DNA of 64,000 bases, taken from NCBI RefSeq assembly GCF_000369525.1, contig NZ_KB850071.1, forward strand, positions 319,032 to 383,031, read 5' to 3'. Origin of the DNA: Acinetobacter higginsii. Lineage in GTDB: Bacteria > Pseudomonadota > Gammaproteobacteria > Pseudomonadales > Moraxellaceae. The translations under genes and the position numbers were made by a program. Every line of letters begins with the position of its first letter. Position 1 is the first letter of the stretch. Positions 1-8,425 of this stretch are shown here, piece after piece. The notes under the pieces are model-generated. The model saw only the letters and a list, made by a program, of their open reading frames with translations. It was not told where the DNA came from and did no database searches.

Positions 1-372
1 TATATTCTCTTTTAGCAATTTATGTTGTTGAGTTTCTTTTGCAATCTGATACTTTAAAGCAGTTTTTTCTTGCTCTGATAGCTGTTTAATATGCTTTACA
101 GGACACTTGAAGTTTGGGTTATTTTCTAACTCAGGAATATGTTTAAAAAAGAATGTTGCCGAAGTGTTGATCTGCATGTGATCTGTACGTCTAGCAAGTG
201 TTACAGGTGATTGACACCAAGCACAAGTGAAATGAGGGTTAGTTTTATCTCGTTTAAATCGTTCCCTTACTTGGGTACGCCATTGAGTAAGCTCCATCTC
301 GGATTGTTGGAAGAATACATCAACATCGATCCACATATTTTGATCTGTATCAATGATATGAATTAACTTCAT
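1..372 (-). CDS. CoiA-like zinc-finger protein, partial (runs off the left edge)
   Basis: The first 124 codons are visible; the rest lies beyond the window. An ATG at 372 follows a GGAGAG-type ribosome site. The residues show a CAWC cysteine pair near 50, a later FKH...CP stretch and a YQIAKETQQHKLLK segment. This arrangement (CxxC, a later Cys, then E-S/T-xx-H-xxx-K) resembles the zinc-binding start of CoiA-like proteins, whose nuclease domain usually follows and would be off-window here. It starts 29 bases after the ABC-3C ATPase gene on the same strand, so it may be co-transcribed with that system. The family call is tentative because the catalytic part is missing. Confidence 0.45.
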   Translation of the reverse strand, partial: MKLIHIIDTDQNMWIDVDVFFQQSEMELTQWRTQVRERFKRDKTNPHFTCAWCQSPVTLARRTDHMQINTSATFFFKHIPELENNPNFKCPVKHIKQLSEQEKTALKYQIAKETQQHKLLKENI

Positions 373-401
373 ATACTCTCCATCCTAATACAACTTAGCC
401 A

Positions 402-2237
402 TTAATTCACAGGGAAAAAACCCACCCTTTCGCCATCACCAGCACTTGGTCCAAAAAATTCCGTATAACTTAATTGATTTTTCTGTTGTTCATTTGGCTC
501 TTCATTCTCTAAGACTATAACCTGTCCAATATGTTTTCGTGTCGCTAACCACCCATAAAAACTATCTTTAACACCTTCTGGTAACAACTCTCCATCTAAA
601 TTCACATCATTTTCATGTAACTCTTTTTTTGAATGTTTAGGATCTTTATAAGTAACGACTGGAGAATCTATAATAACAAATCCTAGATGAGGTAAATTCT
701 TCTCAATATTAAGTTCCATTAACGCAACCATATAAGCAGTTAAGAATATACCCCGTTTTCCTTTTCCATACGAAACCCTAGCTCTTTGATTAACCTTTAT
801 ATCAATACATTTATCATCAAAGTCAATCGTTCGAACATCAGGAACTTTCCATTTTTCTAATAATTCTTTGATTCTTACTGATAGATCTGTTGCCGATTTA
901 GCAATATTTCTTTCTATTTTCTGAGTCATACGCTTAGATTTTGGTATTTCTTTCTCTAATTGTATTTGTAACCTTTCAATAATTTTAAAATTATTCAAAT
1001 AAATCGATAACTCAGCTTTTCTCTCAGTAAGTTCATTTAGATTATCTTTAATACTTACACCATCTGCTTCTAGTAAGTTTTTTTGCTGGATTTTATTGCT
1101 CTCCAAATTATAATTTAAACTATCCAATTTTAGAGAAAGTTCGGAAATTTCAGAATCTATATCTTCTATAGCGTACCTTAAACCATCTCGTAATCGATTT
1201 ATTTTTTGAATTTCTACGGCAGCACCATTTCTTATTTTAGCAAAATCTACTTCTGAAATATGATGCCTTTTTTGGTGATCTAACGTAGTTAAACAAATTG
1301 GACAGGATCTATTCGGTAAATTAGCTACGATTGAGGCAGATATATTTGTCATCTCCAGTCTACTAATATCATTCAAATACTTCTGATCAAGTATAGAAAA
1401 TTGCTCTTTAGCTTCTATTAGACTTATTACTTTCGGATTAGTTTCGTTTATTTCTCGCTCAAATGAAGAAAACTCACTTTTTAATTCTCTTAATGCTTGA
1501 TAGTCACATGACAAAAATTTATTAATTTCATCTATTTGCAAAGAGATCTTATCAAGATTATCTTCAACATCTTCCTTACTTATATCTTTTGGAATTTCAT
1601 CATTAAGTATCTGTATCTGTTCCTGTAATGATGACACTTGTCCTTTAGCTTGGTTTCTAGCATCCGTTGAAATAGCTAAAGGCATCTGTGAATCATCAGA
1701 ACCTGTTAAAAAAAAAGATAAAGCAGATCTATTTCTAACCTTTGTATTGGAGTCTTTACCTTCAAAATTAATATTATCGAGAGTCTGAATCTCATCAAAT
1801 ATACTAATGCGCCTTAAGTCATTTGCTGTAACACGACCTAAAGTTCCCAATTTAACTAATATTTTGTTTTCTTGAATATTATTCTCAGTTATCAAAAAAT
1901 CATCTACTTTAAGATCAAGTTTTTGATCTAAGTCTACTCGGATATCTGAATATATTCCTTCATGTATACTTTCTTGACCATTAGCTAAACTTTTAAAAAT
2001 TGTAAATTCTTTTCCATTATTCGATTCAATTTGTAGAATAGCTAAACTGTATCCTTCACTAAAACCTACATCCTTAGGGATTTTTTCATCTCCTAAGCAA
2101 AACCTAATACACTCAACGATATATGATTTTCCAGTATCAGTTGGGCCAAAAATTAAATGAGATTTTTTATCAAAATTTAATATAGCTGGTTTTTTATTAT
2201 TTCCAATAACTATCAAAGATTTTATAAAAAACTTCAT
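402..2237 (-). CDS. SMC/Rad50-like DUF3732 ATPase of an ABC-3C system
   Basis: A 611-residue ABC-type ATPase. The N-terminus has a Walker A motif GPTDTGKS at residues 31-38 after the IGNNKKPAILNF lead typical of DUF3732. Long Leu/Glu/Lys-rich segments on either side of a central CPIC motif (about residue 310) suggest coiled coils with a Rad50-like zinc hook. A C-terminal hydrophobic strand ending in IIDSP (about 525) fits Walker B. DUF3732 ATPases are known as the ATPase part of three-component ABC (ABC-3C) conflict systems. It is the third gene of a run, four bases after the middle component. Sensing phage or foreign DNA and licensing the upstream nuclease is inferred from the family. Confidence 0.85.
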   Translation of the reverse strand: MKFFIKSLIVIGNNKKPAILNFDKKSHLIFGPTDTGKSYIVECIRFCLGDEKIPKDVGFSEGYSLAILQIESNNGKEFTIFKSLANGQESIHEGIYSDIRVDLDQKLDLKVDDFLITENNIQENKILVKLGTLGRVTANDLRRISIFDEIQTLDNINFEGKDSNTKVRNRSALSFFLTGSDDSQMPLAISTDARNQAKGQVSSLQEQIQILNDEIPKDISKEDVEDNLDKISLQIDEINKFLSCDYQALRELKSEFSSFEREINETNPKVISLIEAKEQFSILDQKYLNDISRLEMTNISASIVANLPNRSCPICLTTLDHQKRHHISEVDFAKIRNGAAVEIQKINRLRDGLRYAIEDIDSEISELSLKLDSLNYNLESNKIQQKNLLEADGVSIKDNLNELTERKAELSIYLNNFKIIERLQIQLEKEIPKSKRMTQKIERNIAKSATDLSVRIKELLEKWKVPDVRTIDFDDKCIDIKVNQRARVSYGKGKRGIFLTAYMVALMELNIEKNLPHLGFVIIDSPVVTYKDPKHSKKELHENDVNLDGELLPEGVKDSFYGWLATRKHIGQVIVLENEEPNEQQKNQLSYTEFFGPSAGDGERVGFFPVN

Positions 2238-2241
2238 TTAA

Positions 2242-2712
2242 CTATTCACCTAAGTAATTTAAATTTGATTCATCAGAACCAACAACTATACTTTCATTAA
2301 AAAAAATATTTCGCAATTCATCTTCGCTATAGCTACCAAATTTGTTAGCAACCCATTCGCATCTCTTAATTAATTTTTTTGAATATCCATTGTTCATTAC
2401 CGAAATAATACTAGGTCCATTATCTCCTATATAATAATTAACCCCATAATCATCAATAACAACATCGATCAGAGAGCGATTTAACATTAAAAATATACCA
2501 CTTTCTAAAGCATCTTTCTTGTTCGAAAATTCCCCACCCCGAAAAGGCACTAATGTATGTAAACTTGAAGGACCACCAAAATCTGAAGAATAAATTACAG
2601 CATAGTCAAGATATGCTAATTTATGGATATCTGCCCCCCTAGGATATAGAGCTCCTAAGAGATAAACCATTCGCACCCCTAATTCTAAGGAAGTATTAAA
2701 AATATCACTCAT
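2242..2712 (-). CDS. ABC-3C middle component (MC2-like)
   Basis: A 156-residue protein. The start chosen is the ATG at 2712, giving MSDIFNTSLELGVRMVYLL; a longer frame to 2790 reads back into the effector gene. The pattern ELGVR..LL..LYP..AD...L.YLDY......DFGGPSSLHTLVPFRGGE matches what I know of ABC-3C middle component 2 proteins. The start overlaps the stop of the upstream gene (ATGAGTGA), which points to translational coupling. The middle component is thought to bridge the ATPase and the effector. No catalytic motif is visible. The alternative is an uncharacterised adaptor, but the flanking genes make the ABC-3C reading strong. Confidence 0.8.
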   Translation of the reverse strand: MSDIFNTSLELGVRMVYLLGALYPRGADIHKLAYLDYAVIYSSDFGGPSSLHTLVPFRGGEFSNKKDALESGIFLMLNRSLIDVVIDDYGVNYYIGDNGPSIISVMNNGYSKKLIKRCEWVANKFGSYSEDELRNIFFNESIVVGSDESNLNYLGE

Positions 2713-3715
2713 CGTCAATCCATTGAATTTTTTCTTGATTAACCAAATGATGACAAGAACCTTGTAAGTCACCTGCTTGAAGCCTTGCATGTAATGGATT
2801 TGACGTTACTTGTAGTGTTGAAGCTACGTTTAAGACACTATGTACTTTTTTAAAGCCTGATTCATGTGGATACAAAAGCTCATTACCAACACCTAATTCA
2901 ACCTGTTCCAATAACTCTTCAAAAGCACCTGGTAACTTGTCACGGCTAAAACGATTCAGACCTTCCGCAGAGTAAAATAGTCTACGTTGCATCATTAAAT
3001 GTTTATTAAGCGGTTTTGATAACGTCGTTAATTCTAATAAACTTCCACCAACTTCTTTATATACTTTTAGCAATTCCTTCAAATATATCTCTTCTTCCTT
3101 TTCATATGCCGTTGGGACTTCAGGGTTTTGTTCTCGAGGCCCTAATACACCGAATAAACTCCAATGATTTGGCGATCTCGCATGTATTTCCAAAAGCTCA
3201 TTGGAAGGTTTGATTTTAATTATTTCAAAATCAAAAACATTGATAAAATTTTCTAGCTCATCAGAAAATGGGTAACTGAACTCTCCCTTTTTCCATGTTG
3301 CTAGAATCCATTCTTTTAAATCAGCAGGCTTCATTACGTAATCGTATAGTTTCGGTCCTACTTTTAAAGCACAAATAAAATAAGATCTAGGAGTTGTATA
3401 TTCACCCGTAAAAACACACCAAATAAATTTTGCTAATTCTCCCCCAAAGTTACTAGGGCTCAAACTATCCCCATAATGTTTAGCCTGATATAAATCCCAT
3501 GTACCTGCTTCAGGCTTTTCTAGAGTAAGGCCACATACATCTCGGCCTTTATCACCTGCACCACCCAACCTATGCACATGTTTATAATTATTATCATTTT
3601 TTAATTGCACAGCACATTGCTCAATAAATAACTCCCAATCATCTTCATTCATTAAAAAGAGACGTTGCTCAGGCGTTGGTTGTGCAGGGCCCGTGTTATA
3701 TGGCAATTGACTCAT
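2705..3715 (-). CDS. ABC-3C effector with REase-like N-terminal domain
   Basis: A 336-residue protein, started at the ATG at 3715 (MSQLPYNTGPAQ) with an AAGGTG site upstream; a frame to 3754 exists but lacks a better ribosome site. The N-terminal third holds HRLGGAGDKGRDVCG followed by WDLYQAKHYG. The D...QxK pattern fits a restriction-endonuclease (PD-(D/E)xK) fold, as in ABC-3C effectors. The C-terminal half, with its PRxQNPEVP segment and helical tail, fits the ABC-3C C-terminal domain. It is the first gene of the ABC-3C set, 56 bases after res. DNA cleavage as effector activity is inferred. Confidence 0.75.
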   Translation of the reverse strand: MSQLPYNTGPAQPTPEQRLFLMNEDDWELFIEQCAVQLKNDNNYKHVHRLGGAGDKGRDVCGLTLEKPEAGTWDLYQAKHYGDSLSPSNFGGELAKFIWCVFTGEYTTPRSYFICALKVGPKLYDYVMKPADLKEWILATWKKGEFSYPFSDELENFINVFDFEIIKIKPSNELLEIHARSPNHWSLFGVLGPREQNPEVPTAYEKEEEIYLKELLKVYKEVGGSLLELTTLSKPLNKHLMMQRRLFYSAEGLNRFSRDKLPGAFEELLEQVELGVGNELLYPHESGFKKVHSVLNVASTLQVTSNPLHARLQAGDLQGSCHHLVNQEKIQWIDDE

Positions 3716-3771
3716 ATTCAAACACCTTAAAGAATAAGCATAATGATAAAACAATGATACTTATCACTTAA

Positions 3772-6480
3772 TTAAATTAAACTCACATTATTCGGCAATA
3801 CTTTTCGCCCAAGTAACTGCTGATAAATATGTGCATTAGCATCAGTACCTTTAATCATTTTATATTCAATCTGACTATGGCTTGCATACTCTTCAGCAGC
3901 CTTGGCTTTAGCTAAAACAATCGGATCATCATATTGATGATCACCCTTCACTTCGACAATTATGTACTGACCATTTTTCAATTGAACTAAGAAATCAGGG
4001 TAATAATTTCTCAATGCATATGAGTCAGGATCAATGTACTGGAAGTAAAATTCAGTTTTAGATTTATCCGTAAACATACCCGTAAAGTAGATTTTTTCAA
4101 CGTCATCATCTTTCAATAAATCCCAAAACAAAGCATATTCAGGATTTGAGTCAAATGTATAAGTATCTAAATTAAAGCTCTTTTCTCTATAAGTTTCTTG
4201 TGTATCTGCATAAGTTGAAGTTCCACCTTTACCTTCTGCAATTTCATAGAAAGATAATTCACCTATCGCTGGTGGAATGATCAGCTGTACTTCTTTCTCT
4301 ATCGTTTCTGATTCAATTTCTTGTTCATACAATGCTGTAAATAATCGAGGGATCACAACATCGTACAAAAGCTCATTGAACTGATTTACACAGAATAAAA
4401 TACTTTCTATGCCCTCTTTGGTTTGATCAAGCATTCGCTCAATTTTGATTGGACTTAGATTTAAATATCGAGATATCTCAGCAACTAAACTTAAACTTGT
4501 ATATTCAACCTTTTCTTTTTCACTCGTACGATCTTTCGACTTTGTATATTGAGCTGTATTAAAGTCATTAGCCTGTAGATTTGTCGTCGTAGTTTGAATG
4601 ATTAAATATTTACTCGTAAGTTCATGCCAAGCTTCTTCATTTGTCGGATCGAGATCAAGCACTGTTCCTTTCACAAACTCTTTTTCTTTAAGCTTGATCG
4701 TTTGCTTAACATGTTTAAGTTTGATCTTTACATCTTCCCTCACTTGAACATTTAGCATATTTTTAGGTTTAGGGCCTTGATCCGAAAACTCAGAAGCTGT
4801 CATCCTGAAATTCGCTTGAAGCTCTGTATCCAAAATATCGTAGTTTTCTTTGCTTAGATAAATTGAACCCGTATATTGTTGTTTACCGATTGAACGTAAA
4901 CAGCGCATAGTTGCCTGTAAAACAAATACTTTTGATTTCGGTGAACGGTACATTGCAACACCGAATAATGAACGGCAGTTCCACCCCTCACGGCCTTTAT
5001 TTACTAACAGAATAAACTGCTTTTCAGATCCCTCTGTTCCAACCACGTCCAAATTATTGAAGTTTCTAATATCATCAGAACTTGTATGGGATGTATCACC
5101 AACGTTCACCAAGATTCTATCAGCTGAAATGCCATGGTCAGCTAACTGACGTTCTAACTCAGGTTTTAGCTCCTCAGTAAGCTCTTCTACAGTCGAAGCA
5201 AAAAAAGCTAATTTTGGTAATAGTCCTTCAGGTTTAAGGCCTTGTGTAGCATCCAAGAAATCTTTTACCGCAATCTTCACGAACTCTTCTGTACGTGTAG
5301 TCGTATACGAGTTTACTTCAGGCGTTTTTAAATAGCGCTCTTGAATCGCACTCTTTAAATTAAACGCATAGACAACTTCAGGTAATACATCCTTTCCTAC
5401 ATAAGGTGTACCTGTATAGTTAAAACAAGCAACAACATGTGTATCTGCTTCTTCTAAATTTTTAGACAATTCATCAATCGTTCTACGTAGGCTTTTATCA
5501 GTTTTAGAGTTGTTATTTCCTAACTGATTTTTCTTTAATGCATCACCAAAAGAGTGATGTGCCTCATCTACAAAAATACCAAGTTGAGGCAAACGTGATA
5601 ACTTCTCAAAACGTTGGTTTGTCTTTAAATCATCATCATTGGCAGGTAAACCTAAATCACCAAGCAGATCTGTCAATTCACCAAAATCAGGCTGATCATT
5701 TTCAAACAGTTTTTGAGCAGCGGACTTTTCAGCATGCTGACGCTTGAGAATAATTTTTTGAGTATTCGATACGATCAAGTTGAACTTAGATCCATCCATG
5801 GTACTGAGCGATGTGCCAGCTTCATCAAGGAAATGAAACTTCAAGTTTGCATCAAAAATACCCACGTACTCATTTGGAACCACCTTGGAAATATCAAATG
5901 ATTCAATCTCACGCAAAGACTGCAAAACTGTTTTATCAGGTGCAAAAATCAGTGCGTTTTGGCAGAAGCGTTTATCTTTGGGAAACTTATTTGCCAATAA
6001 AAACTCATAAAAAATACATGTTGCCATGAGTAAGGTTTTACCTGTACCCATGGTCAATGCAAAAATATAGTTCGGATAACTTCGACTGTTATCCTTCATC
6101 TTTTTCAAAACGACTTGATAGTTTTTTACTTCAAGGACATCATCAAATGACAAACTGCCTTGTAATGAATCATCATTAATAAAGCCTGTAGCCTTTCGAC
6201 CTTCAAATTGATTTTTTGACTCAAACCAATCTTCAAAAATCTGCTCTACTTTTGAATTTCCTAAAAACTCTTTCAAAAAGATATAGGTTTCCAAAGCCTC
6301 GAACTGTGGCCGACGTAAGAAAGCATCAGGACGATTTTTAGGATCGTTATAATCTAAAAACTTTTTACTCAATTCTTTGTAGCTTTTACGGATAGTACCT
6401 TTATTGGTTTCGTAAAATGCCCATAAGTAATTAAAGAAGGCAAAGTCTAAGGCTGATGAAGAGTTAGGTTTTTTATCCAT
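3772..6480 (-). CDS. res: Type III restriction enzyme, helicase/endonuclease subunit (Res)
   Basis: A 902-residue protein of the usual Res length. Superfamily 2 helicase motifs are visible: MGTGKT at 144-149, DEAHHSFGDAL around 305 and a NYTGTPY stretch around 355. Near the C-terminus, YYPDFLV...YIIVEVKGD provides the PD...ExK endonuclease core. Res forms a complex with Mod, translocates or slides on DNA after recognising unmethylated sites, and cleaves nearby. The start overlaps the end of mod by eight bases, so the two are translationally coupled. No lesion is seen, and the system appears intact. Confidence 0.9.
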   Translation of the reverse strand: MDKKPNSSSALDFAFFNYLWAFYETNKGTIRKSYKELSKKFLDYNDPKNRPDAFLRRPQFEALETYIFLKEFLGNSKVEQIFEDWFESKNQFEGRKATGFINDDSLQGSLSFDDVLEVKNYQVVLKKMKDNSRSYPNYIFALTMGTGKTLLMATCIFYEFLLANKFPKDKRFCQNALIFAPDKTVLQSLREIESFDISKVVPNEYVGIFDANLKFHFLDEAGTSLSTMDGSKFNLIVSNTQKIILKRQHAEKSAAQKLFENDQPDFGELTDLLGDLGLPANDDDLKTNQRFEKLSRLPQLGIFVDEAHHSFGDALKKNQLGNNNSKTDKSLRRTIDELSKNLEEADTHVVACFNYTGTPYVGKDVLPEVVYAFNLKSAIQERYLKTPEVNSYTTTRTEEFVKIAVKDFLDATQGLKPEGLLPKLAFFASTVEELTEELKPELERQLADHGISADRILVNVGDTSHTSSDDIRNFNNLDVVGTEGSEKQFILLVNKGREGWNCRSLFGVAMYRSPKSKVFVLQATMRCLRSIGKQQYTGSIYLSKENYDILDTELQANFRMTASEFSDQGPKPKNMLNVQVREDVKIKLKHVKQTIKLKEKEFVKGTVLDLDPTNEEAWHELTSKYLIIQTTTTNLQANDFNTAQYTKSKDRTSEKEKVEYTSLSLVAEISRYLNLSPIKIERMLDQTKEGIESILFCVNQFNELLYDVVIPRLFTALYEQEIESETIEKEVQLIIPPAIGELSFYEIAEGKGGTSTYADTQETYREKSFNLDTYTFDSNPEYALFWDLLKDDDVEKIYFTGMFTDKSKTEFYFQYIDPDSYALRNYYPDFLVQLKNGQYIIVEVKGDHQYDDPIVLAKAKAAEEYASHSQIEYKMIKGTDANAHIYQQLLGRKVLPNNVSLI

Positions 6481-8425
6481 TCGCTAACTCCTCTTCTGTC
6501 AAATCACGTTCTAATGACTCTGATAACAAATCAGTGATCTTGATACGGATCGTTCCTGCATCTTCAGGAATTGCATACTGGCCTTGTACAAGCTCATTTT
6601 GCGCAGGAATATCAGTTAGTGTTGGTTGGAATACCGCACCATCATAATTCCAGTCGATCATGATACTTTCAACCATTTCACGCCAATCAGACACAGACTC
6701 TTTTGTTTGTGACAGTTTTTGAAGCAAGTTCATTGGATAGAACTTATCTACAACCAGGTTACCCCCTTCAACTTTAAACAAAGCTTCGGAGTCACGTTTA
6801 AACTGAAGGTCTGAACGATCACGTAAAATATCGACAACTTCGATATCAAGTTTATAGCCGATTGACTGCTGAACAAATGCAGCTAAGTCAGGTTCATGCC
6901 CCATACAGAATATCGTAATTTTTTCGACAGGCTGATTTGGCTTTTCTTCTTTACGTTTTTCAAAGGCTTTGTAATCTACGCCGTGAATTAATTCATTCAC
7001 ATCTTGCCTAGTGGCAATATGATTGACTGGCATCAGTTTGACCATTCGGCCATCTTTTTCACCGTCATATACACTGTTAGGGATTGGCTGAATATCTAAA
7101 GCTTGAATGAGCAACTCTTTTGCTTGAACAGGATTACGAAACACATCGTAGTGGTTAACGTTATAAACTTCAAATCCAGAATAGAGTACTTGTTCATCAC
7201 CTAACTCGGGTTGAGTATTACCCAGTTCTTCAGCAACTTTGATCAAACGCTTAGTCGTAGTTTGAATTGCTCCTAAGTTAATATCAGCACCAATAAACTT
7301 ACGACCGAGCTTCATAGCAACTGCTTGTGTTGTCCCTGAACCCATAAAACAATCGAAAATTAAATCGTTAGGATTTGTACACGCCCTAATTATACGTTCT
7401 AATAATTTCTCTGGTTTTTGTGTTGGATATCCTACACGTTCAGCAGATTGCGAATTTAACAATGAAATATCATTCCAAAAATTACCAATTGGTTTACCTT
7501 TATCATCTTCAGGTCTTAGCTTTCTAAAAGGTTTATTATTAGATGTCCATCCAAGGTTCCCCTTCGAATCCAAATCGATCAATTTTTCTTTTGTAAGCCT
7601 CCACCCTGCAATACTTGGTGTATAACCTTTATATTCGTAAACCGAGTTTGGTCGAGCCCCCATAGAAATTGAACGTTCAATTGGTCCATCATAATAACGT
7701 CCTCTTTCATCGGTTCTATAATATTTTTCTTCTATTTCCTCAGGAGTTAAAGGCACCTTGATATCATCAATATTAAAATTATACTCGTCTGTTTTAGTTA
7801 CGAAGTGGATTGTATCGGTAAATACATCAAATTTTGAACTCACATACTGCGAACCTTTAGGATTTGTAGACCGCACCCAAATAATCTCATTTCTATAATT
7901 TTGACTACCAAAAACTTCCTCTAAAATTGCTCGAATATGAAAATTTTTCCGCCAATCACAATGAACAAATAAAACACCTTTGTTACTCAACAATTCTCGT
8001 AATAAACAAATACGTTCAAAAATAAACTGTAAATAGTCATCATTTGCCCAAATATCAGTATATTGTTTCTCTTCAAAAGCAGTCTGATCATTTTCTACCG
8101 AACCTGCTCTTAAACTCACTTTTTTCTTATAATCAGCTTTAGAATCAAAAGGTGGGTCAATATAAATCAAGTCTACTTTGCCACGGAATTCACGTAACAA
8201 ATGTGACATAACCTGTAGGTTATCACCCCAAAAAATCTTATTGAGCCAACCATTGACCGCTTCACCATGTTGTTCTTTTAACTGTGCTGGGTAATAACGA
8301 GTGGAAGTAAAAGGACGCTTTCCTTTCCAGTTCAACATCGGATAGCCTTTAATTGGCTCGAACTTAAATACACCCTCTTGAGGGTTTTCTTCAGGCAAAT
8401 CTAAAGTGTTATTTTCAGTCGTCAT
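6473..8425 (-). CDS. mod: Type III restriction-modification methyltransferase (Mod)
   Basis: A 650-residue adenine methyltransferase. The catalytic motif IV DPPF lies at residues 90-93 and the AdoMet-binding FMGSGT at 360-365. Catalytic motif before AdoMet motif is the beta-class order, typical of Mod proteins. The roughly 200 residues between them would carry target recognition, so the site cannot be predicted. Mod modifies one strand of an asymmetric site and guides Res. The ATG at 8423-8425 abuts the stop codon of the helicase-nuclease gene, so helicase, mod and res form one tight operon. Confidence 0.92.
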   Translation of the reverse strand: MTTENNTLDLPEENPQEGVFKFEPIKGYPMLNWKGKRPFTSTRYYPAQLKEQHGEAVNGWLNKIFWGDNLQVMSHLLREFRGKVDLIYIDPPFDSKADYKKKVSLRAGSVENDQTAFEEKQYTDIWANDDYLQFIFERICLLRELLSNKGVLFVHCDWRKNFHIRAILEEVFGSQNYRNEIIWVRSTNPKGSQYVSSKFDVFTDTIHFVTKTDEYNFNIDDIKVPLTPEEIEEKYYRTDERGRYYDGPIERSISMGARPNSVYEYKGYTPSIAGWRLTKEKLIDLDSKGNLGWTSNNKPFRKLRPEDDKGKPIGNFWNDISLLNSQSAERVGYPTQKPEKLLERIIRACTNPNDLIFDCFMGSGTTQAVAMKLGRKFIGADINLGAIQTTTKRLIKVAEELGNTQPELGDEQVLYSGFEVYNVNHYDVFRNPVQAKELLIQALDIQPIPNSVYDGEKDGRMVKLMPVNHIATRQDVNELIHGVDYKAFEKRKEEKPNQPVEKITIFCMGHEPDLAAFVQQSIGYKLDIEVVDILRDRSDLQFKRDSEALFKVEGGNLVVDKFYPMNLLQKLSQTKESVSDWREMVESIMIDWNYDGAVFQPTLTDIPAQNELVQGQYAIPEDAGTIRIKITDLLSESLERDLTEEELANG

